A program made the position numbers and the translations under genes. From positions 1 to 9,840 of the forward strand of contig SLDE01000132.1 in the NCBI GenBank assembly GCA_007125455.1: a stretch of DNA of 9,840 bases, read 5' to 3'. The notes beneath the pieces were generated by a model. The model was given only the letters and a program-made list of their open reading frames with translations. It was not told the origin of the DNA and searched no databases. The DNA comes from Ectothiorhodospiraceae bacterium (GTDB lineage: Bacteria > Pseudomonadota > Gammaproteobacteria > Thiohalomonadales > Thiohalomonadaceae). This document shows positions 7,235 to 9,840 of the stretch, in pieces. Within the stretch, counting starts at the first letter, position 1, and the number at the start of each line of letters is the position of its first letter.

Positions 7235-7284
7235 GCAGCAAGGGGTAGTGAGACGAGATCCGGGCAGCGAGTGACGAGGGGATA

Positions 7285-7944
7285 ATGGCCAGCAACCCAT
7301 ACACCCAGCTCCATAGGCGCCTACTACAGCATTATGGCCCACAGCAGTGGTGGCCTGCCGATGGCCCGTTCGAGGTGATGGTTGGAGCGGTGCTGACCCA
7401 AAACACCGCCTGGGGTAATGTGGAGAAGGCCATCGCCAATCTGCAGGCGGCAGGCGCCCTGGCGCCAGAGGCGATCCTCTCCCTGCCGGAGGAGGCCTTG
7501 GCTGCGTTGATCCGCCCCTCCGGCTACTTCAACATCAAGGCCCGGCGGCTGAGGAATCTGTGTCAGTGGTACCAGCAGCATGGCGCTTTGGCGGGCTTGC
7601 AGCAATGGGAGACCACATCGCTGCGCCAAGCCCTGTTGGGAGTGAATGGGGTTGGCCCCGAGACCGCCGACGATATCTTGCTCTACGCCTTCGCGCGGCC
7701 AGTGTTCGTGATCGACAGCTATACCCGGCGGATCCTCTCCCGTTTGGGGGTCATTCAAGGCGATGAGGGCTATGAGTCTTTGCGCCAACAGCTTGAGGCG
7801 GCCTTTGAGGGTGACAGCCAGGCGGTTTCGATCTTTAATGAGCTGCATGCCCTGATCGTGATGCATGCCAAGGAACACTGCCGCAAGCGTCCGTATTGTG
7901 AAGGTTGTCCACTGAGGAGTGATTGTGTCTATGGCGATCAATGA
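7285..7944 (+). CDS. HhH-GPD DNA glycosylase with Fe-S cluster, MagIII / endonuclease III-related
   Basis: Seen: 219 residues. Near the N-terminus is WWPADGPFEVMVGAVLTQNTAWGNV, matching in style the alkyl-base glycosylase MagIII of Helicobacter and archaeal endonuclease III-related proteins; RPSGYFNIKA also fits that group. The helix-hairpin-helix LLGVNGVGPETAD (117-129) leads to VIDSYTRRIL with Asp144, the position of catalytic Asp138 in EndoIII. Glu126 stands where EndoIII has lyase Lys120. Four cysteines (199, 205, 208, 214; C-X5-C-X2-C-X5-C) form a probable 4Fe-4S loop, one residue shorter in the first spacing than in EndoIII. Known: such enzymes excise damaged bases; without the lysine they are monofunctional glycosylases. 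Inference: likely substrate is an alkylated purine, not a pyrimidine oxidation product. Shine-Dalgarno GAGGGG at 7275-7280. Fifty bases follow rluB, and the next gene overlaps. Confidence 0.85.
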   Translation: MASNPYTQLHRRLLQHYGPQQWWPADGPFEVMVGAVLTQNTAWGNVEKAIANLQAAGALAPEAILSLPEEALAALIRPSGYFNIKARRLRNLCQWYQQHGALAGLQQWETTSLRQALLGVNGVGPETADDILLYAFARPVFVIDSYTRRILSRLGVIQGDEGYESLRQQLEAAFEGDSQAVSIFNELHALIVMHAKEHCRKRPYCEGCPLRSDCVYGDQ

Positions 7945-8410
7945 GCAGGACAAGGGATTTTTGCGCGAGGCGATCCAGATGGCCGAGGCCTCGGTGCGTC
8001 TCGGTGGTGGACCCTTCGCTGCGCTGGTGGTGCGCGATGGGGAGATCGTCGGACGCGGCAACAACCGGGTCACCCTCAATCTGGATCCCACCGCCCATGC
8101 CGAGGTGCAGGCGATCCGTGCTGCCTGTGAACATTTAGGGGACTTTCGCCTCACAGGCTGTACCCTTTATGTCAGTTGCGAGCCCTGTCCAATGTGTCTG
8201 GCCGCCAGCTACTGGGCCCGGTTGGAACGGGTGGTCTACGCCGCCAGTGCCGCCGATGCCGCCGCCGTCGGCTTTGACGATACCCACATCCACGAGCAAC
8301 TGCTCCTGCCCGAGGCACAACGCCAACTGAAGATGGCCCAGGGCCTGCGTGCGGAAGGGGCGGCCCCTTTCACGCTGTGGCAGCAGACCGAAGACCGGGT
8401 CGACTACTAA
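7931..8410 (+). CDS. guaD: Nucleoside/base deaminase, CDA fold, guanine deaminase (GuaD)-like
   Basis: Seen: 159 residues counted from ATG 7931. The zinc site is PTAHAEV (His56, catalytic Glu58) and SCEPCPMC (Cys86, Cys89). Further match to Bacillus subtilis guanine deaminase: GGPFAALVV, AIRAACEHLG, YWAR, VVYAA, DAAAVGFDD, and a short C-terminal tail ending in Tyr. The B. subtilis enzyme is 156 residues with the same motif spacing. Known: that enzyme converts guanine to xanthine and ammonia as a domain-swapped dimer. tRNA adenosine deaminase TadA is the main alternative, but the FDD block and tail favour GuaD. Start: GAGGAG at 7914-7919 allows GTG 7925 (5-base spacer) or ATG 7931 (11-base spacer); ATG is annotated, GTG would add two residues. 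It overlaps the glycosylase gene by 14 bases. Substrate is not proven by sequence. Confidence 0.8.
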   Translation: MAINEQDKGFLREAIQMAEASVRLGGGPFAALVVRDGEIVGRGNNRVTLNLDPTAHAEVQAIRAACEHLGDFRLTGCTLYVSCEPCPMCLAASYWARLERVVYAASAADAAAVGFDDTHIHEQLLLPEAQRQLKMAQGLRAEGAAPFTLWQQTEDRVDY

Positions 8411-8414
8411 CGAT

Positions 8415-9335
8415 TCACGACTCACATTCAACCCGGTTGCGCCCCATTTCCTTGGCCCGGTAAAGGGCCTTGTCGGCGCGGTCAAACAGACTGTTGCCAT
8501 CATCCCCCTCACCGAGCCCCGCCAGGCCGATACTGGTGGTGACCCGCAGGCCCTGGCCCTCACACTCGCATACCGTTTCGGCCACCGCGTGGCGGATCCG
8601 TTCGGCTACTTGTAGCGCGCCATCATGGTCGGTGCCAGGCAACAGAAGCACGAACTCCTCACCACCATAACGAAATACCTCGTCGGAACCGCGCAGCATC
8701 TGATTGATCAACCGGCCGGTACTACGCAGTACACAGTCGCCGGCCAAATGGCCGTGGTTGTCGTTCACCTGCTTGAAAAGATCCAGGTCACAGATCAGCA
8801 TGTGTAGCGGCATATCGGTGCGATGGGCCAGCTCCACCTCACGGCTCAGGGCCCTGTCCAGGGCGGCACGGTTGTTCAGCCCGGTGAGCGGGTCGACAAA
8901 GGCGCTGGCCAGGGCGGCGCGGTAGCGCAGACCGTTGCGGATCGGGTAGAGCAGGGCGCAGAGCAGATGTTCCAGTTGGGCCAGCTCTTCCTCACCAAAG
9001 GGTTGTGAGCGTGATACAGTCAGCTCGCCTAGCGTCTCATCCTGTAGCGATAGCCCATAGCTGGCGCTATGGCGAGCTGGTAGGCCCTGTTGCAGCATTA
9101 GCCCACTTTCGCCATGGCGATACTTAAGCCCCTCCAACCCCAGCAGGGCATGTAGCTCCAGGTGGAAGAGCCGCAGGATCTCCTCCAGCTCCAGGCTGGT
9201 CTGTAGCACATGGGTTAGCTGTTGCAGATCGGGCGGACTCTCCAGTCGCGCCAAACTTTGCACACCGGCCTTTTTGTACAGGCGACGCTGGTTGATGGTT
9301 TTGGCATCAATGATGTTGCTCGCTGGAGTGGCCAT
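8415..9335 (-). CDS. Diguanylate cyclase with GAF-like N-terminal region and intact GGEEF and I-site
   Basis: Seen: 306 residues, no signal peptide or membrane helix, so cytoplasmic. Residues about 35-135 are a GAF-like sensor region (LELEEILRLFHLELHALLGL onward). The GGDEF domain spans about 143-303: start signal DPLTGLNN (148-155), metal-site block CDLDLFKQVNDNHGH (182-196, Asp183), RYGGEEF (222-228), and TTSIGLA. RGSD at 215-218, five residues before GGEEF, is an intact RxxD product-inhibition site. Known: such enzymes make cyclic di-GMP from two GTP, steering motility, adhesion and biofilm. The GAF ligand cannot be predicted. GAGG on the minus strand (about 9346-9349) is a spaced Shine-Dalgarno. 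The gene converges on the deaminase gene, with only four bases between stops and no visible hairpin terminator. A sigma-54-like promoter and two hairpins lie upstream. Confidence 0.93.
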   Translation of the reverse strand: MATPASNIIDAKTINQRRLYKKAGVQSLARLESPPDLQQLTHVLQTSLELEEILRLFHLELHALLGLEGLKYRHGESGLMLQQGLPARHSASYGLSLQDETLGELTVSRSQPFGEEELAQLEHLLCALLYPIRNGLRYRAALASAFVDPLTGLNNRAALDRALSREVELAHRTDMPLHMLICDLDLFKQVNDNHGHLAGDCVLRSTGRLINQMLRGSDEVFRYGGEEFVLLLPGTDHDGALQVAERIRHAVAETVCECEGQGLRVTTSIGLAGLGEGDDGNSLFDRADKALYRAKEMGRNRVECES

Positions 9336-9364
9336 GGCTGATTAACCTCGCTTGTCTATCGTTT

Positions 9365-9386
9365 TCTCCCCACCTGTGCGGGGAGA
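9365..9386 (-). other. Hairpin 1 in the diguanylate cyclase leader
   Basis: Perfect 7-bp inverted repeat TCTCCCC/GGGGAGA around an 8-base loop (9372-9379). It would lie in the 5' untranslated region of the cyclase mRNA, about 16 bases upstream of its Shine-Dalgarno. On the minus strand it is followed by AAAAC, not a T-run, so it is not a standard terminator. It could act as an RNA structure or an operator. Confidence 0.5.
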
Positions 9387-9387
9387 T

Positions 9388-9417
9388 GGTTTGCCGTTTC
9401 ACTTGTCGCGGCAAACC
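9388..9417 (-). other. Hairpin 2 in the diguanylate cyclase leader
   Basis: Perfect 9-bp inverted repeat GGTTTGCCG (9388-9396) / CGGCAAACC (9409-9417) with a 12-base loop, one base from hairpin 1. The right arm overlaps the palindrome TTGTCGCGGCAA. There is no T-run on either strand. With hairpin 1 it forms a compact two-stem leader. Confidence 0.55.
9403..9414. promoter_or_regulatory. Palindrome TTGTCGCGGCAA, possible operator
   Basis: TTGTCGCGGCAA is a near-perfect palindrome (TTGyCGCGrCAA). It is built from half-sites TTGTCGC and GCGGCAA that recur in inverted order at 9529-9543. No known regulator can be assigned. Confidence 0.4.
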
Positions 9418-9440
9418 TAACTGGTCTTGTCAGGTATCTT

Positions 9441-9455
9441 GCGAGAACTGTGCCA
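9441..9455 (-). promoter_or_regulatory. Candidate sigma-54 (RpoN) -24/-12 promoter for the diguanylate cyclase
   Basis: Read on the minus strand, TGGCAC-AGTTC-TCGC fits the sigma-54 consensus TGGCAC-N5-TTGC with one mismatch and has the required GG-N10-GC spacing. Transcription would start near 9430, giving a leader of about 95 bases that contains both hairpins. A promoter of this type would need an enhancer-binding activator; none is encoded in the window. The CRP-like site at 9449-9464 overlaps it. Confidence 0.45.
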
Positions 9456-9464
9456 TGTTTCACA
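9449..9464. promoter_or_regulatory. CRP/Vfr-like binding site
   Basis: TGTGCCATGTTTCACA matches TGTGA-N6-TCACA at 9 of the 10 consensus positions. It overlaps the candidate sigma-54 element, so a bound protein could block the cyclase promoter. It is far (centre about -160) from the start predicted for the rightward gene. Confidence 0.4.
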
Positions 9465-9484
9465 CTTTCTTTTAAAACAGGGGC

Positions 9485-9495
9485 TTGTGCGTCAC
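9485..9495 (+). repeat. Direct repeat TTGTGCGTCAC, copy 1
   Basis: This 11-bp sequence is repeated exactly at 9548-9558. The two starts are 63 bp apart, about six helical turns, so both copies would face the same side of DNA. A partial copy (GTCGTCAC) lies between them at 9506-9513. Confidence 0.6.
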
Positions 9496-9518
9496 GTGTC
9501 AAATAGTCGTCACCATTC

Positions 9519-9534
9519 TGCCGCTAAAGCGGCA
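9519..9534. other. Perfect inverted repeat TGCCGCTAAAGCGGCA
   Basis: Six-base stem TGCCGC/GCGGCA with a TAAA loop. No T-run follows on either strand, so it is not a standard terminator. It lies between the two 11-bp repeats and partly overlaps the palindrome at 9529-9543, so both structures cannot form together. Confidence 0.5.
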
Positions 9535-9543
9535 AGTTGTCGC
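9529..9543. promoter_or_regulatory. Palindrome GCGGCAAGTTGTCGC, possible operator
   Basis: Fifteen-base imperfect palindrome GCGrCAA-n-TTGyCGC. Both half-sites also occur at 9403-9414. The centre is about 80 bases upstream of the predicted rightward start site, a plausible activator position. Confidence 0.4.
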
Positions 9544-9547
9544 CCTG

Positions 9548-9560
9548 TTGTGCGTCACAA
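9548..9560. promoter_or_regulatory. Direct repeat TTGTGCGTCAC, copy 2, extended to palindrome TTGTG-CGT-CACAA
   Basis: The second copy of the 11-bp repeat (9548-9558) extends by AA into a perfect inverted repeat of TTGTG with a 3-base centre. It is centred about 63 bases before the predicted start near 9617, close to the classical -61.5 activator position. The regulator is unknown; the 3-base spacer is too short for a standard CRP or FNR box. Confidence 0.5.
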
Positions 9561-9583
9561 AATTGACTAATATTCAGAAAGCC

Positions 9584-9610
9584 TTGACCGATGTGTGGAT
9601 TTTGTATAGT
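9584..9610 (+). promoter_or_regulatory. Candidate sigma-70 promoter for the rightward gene at 9804
   Basis: TTGACC (9584-9589) and TATAGT (9605-9610) are separated by 15 bases, slightly short of the optimal 17. The shifted hexamer CTTGAC gives 16. Short spacing often marks an activator-dependent promoter. The predicted start lies near 9617, at the palindrome TGTGCACA (9610-9617). Confidence 0.5.
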
Positions 9611-9616
9611 GTGCAC

Positions 9617-9803
9617 AGGTGAAAAACAAGATGACGACTGCCAAGGGATGCCAACTTTGCTATGGCCTGTCCGCTAAAACTGGCGACTCCCGTTCATTCA
9701 TGTGATATCAGTTACAAGTGAATACAGCCACTCGGCGTGATGGTGCGCCACAGGCATGGATGTTATTTGGTCGTTTGCAACAACCACAAGGAGGTATCAC
9801 ACG
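9617..9803 (+). other. Long, probably structured 5' leader of the rightward gene
   Basis: If the promoter at 9584-9610 is used, about 187 untranslated bases precede the ATG. The first part can fold: GGGATGCCA (9645-9653) pairs with TGGCGACTCCC (9681-9691), with two single-base bulges. Inside that, TTTGC (9656-9660) pairs with GCTAAA (9673-9678). A smaller GGCG/CGCC hairpin is possible at 9734-9749. I could not match it to a riboswitch class I know. No open frame of note is seen in it. Confidence 0.35.
9701..9716. promoter_or_regulatory. Second CRP-like sequence
   Basis: TGTGATATCAGTTACA matches TGTGA-N6-TCACA at 9 of 10 positions. It lies downstream of the predicted promoter, so it would act as a repressor site or serve an unrecognised second promoter. 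No -10/-35 pair at the matching distance is evident. Confidence 0.25.
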
Positions 9804-9840
9804 ATGTCGCAGCACCACTCTCCCCCCCATGCCGATGCCA
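9804..9840 (+). CDS. Start of an unidentified protein-coding gene, truncated by window end
   Basis: ATG at 9804 follows a strong Shine-Dalgarno, AAGGAGG (9788-9794), with a 9-base spacer. Only 12 residues are visible: MSQHHSPPHADA, polar and rich in His and Pro. The family cannot be recognised from this. The long upstream region with a promoter, repeats and a possible folded leader suggests a regulated gene. It is divergent from the diguanylate cyclase, with a 468-base gap. Confidence 0.7.
   Translation, partial: MSQHHSPPHADA

Noticed and set aside
8411..8430. Imperfect tandem CGATTCA/CGACTCA at the convergent gene ends
   Set aside because: Two 7-base units only, partly inside the cyclase gene. 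Too short to call a repeat element or terminator.
9361..9389. Resemblance of GTTTTCTCCCC...GCGGGGAG to a type I-E CRISPR repeat
   Set aside because: Only a single copy exists, with no spacer-repeat periodicity and no cas genes nearby. Treated as a leader hairpin.
9609..9700. Possible c-di-GMP-I (GEMM) riboswitch, given GTGCACAGG and the nearby cyclase
   Set aside because: The GCACAGGGCAAACC core, GAAA tetraloop pairing and the second conserved helix are not present in order; only a few bases match.

Overview
The window is about 9.8 kb of GC-rich chromosomal DNA from a gammaproteobacterium. Several products look E. coli-like (YciO, YciI and BolA are close in length and motif order). The order rnm - yciO - site-2 protease - trpS - scpA - scpB - rluB, divergent from yciI - bolA - peptidyl-prolyl isomerase, is a housekeeping neighbourhood known from gammaproteobacteria. 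Genus and species cannot be fixed from the sequence. I see no insertion sequence, phage gene, tRNA, rRNA or CRISPR array.

Layout. (1) Positions 1-1266, minus strand: a tight cluster of a YciI-family protein, BolA and an exported parvulin-type peptidyl-prolyl isomerase that runs off the left edge. The isomerase reading frame has no stop inside the window. (2) 1267-1379: a short divergent promoter region. (3) 1380-7234, plus strand: RNase AM (rnm), yciO, an M50 site-2 protease, tryptophanyl-tRNA synthetase, the condensin partners ScpA and ScpB, and the 23S rRNA pseudouridine synthase RluB. This block serves RNA maturation, translation and chromosome segregation. Two genes in it (rnm and the protease) have a TATAAT-like box directly before their ATG. 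(4) 7285-8410, plus strand: an overlapping gene pair, a MagIII/endonuclease III-like DNA glycosylase and a guanine-deaminase-like enzyme. (5) 8415-9335, minus strand: a diguanylate cyclase with a GAF-like N-terminal region, converging on the deaminase gene with four bases between stop codons. (6) 9336-9803: the only long gene-free stretch, AT-richer and dense in signals. It holds a candidate sigma-54 promoter and a two-hairpin leader for the cyclase, CRP-like sites, an 11-bp direct repeat at a 63-bp offset, two palindromes made of the same half-sites, a sigma-70-like promoter and a roughly 190-nt leader. (7) 9804-9840: the first 12 codons of an unidentified gene with a strong ribosome binding site.

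Most of the window is ordinary core genome. The parts worth a second look are the divergent regulatory region at 9336-9803 and the translationally overlapping glycosylase/deaminase pair. The glycosylase appears to lack the lyase lysine of endonuclease III, and the pair could link release of a damaged purine to its deamination. That link is inference only.
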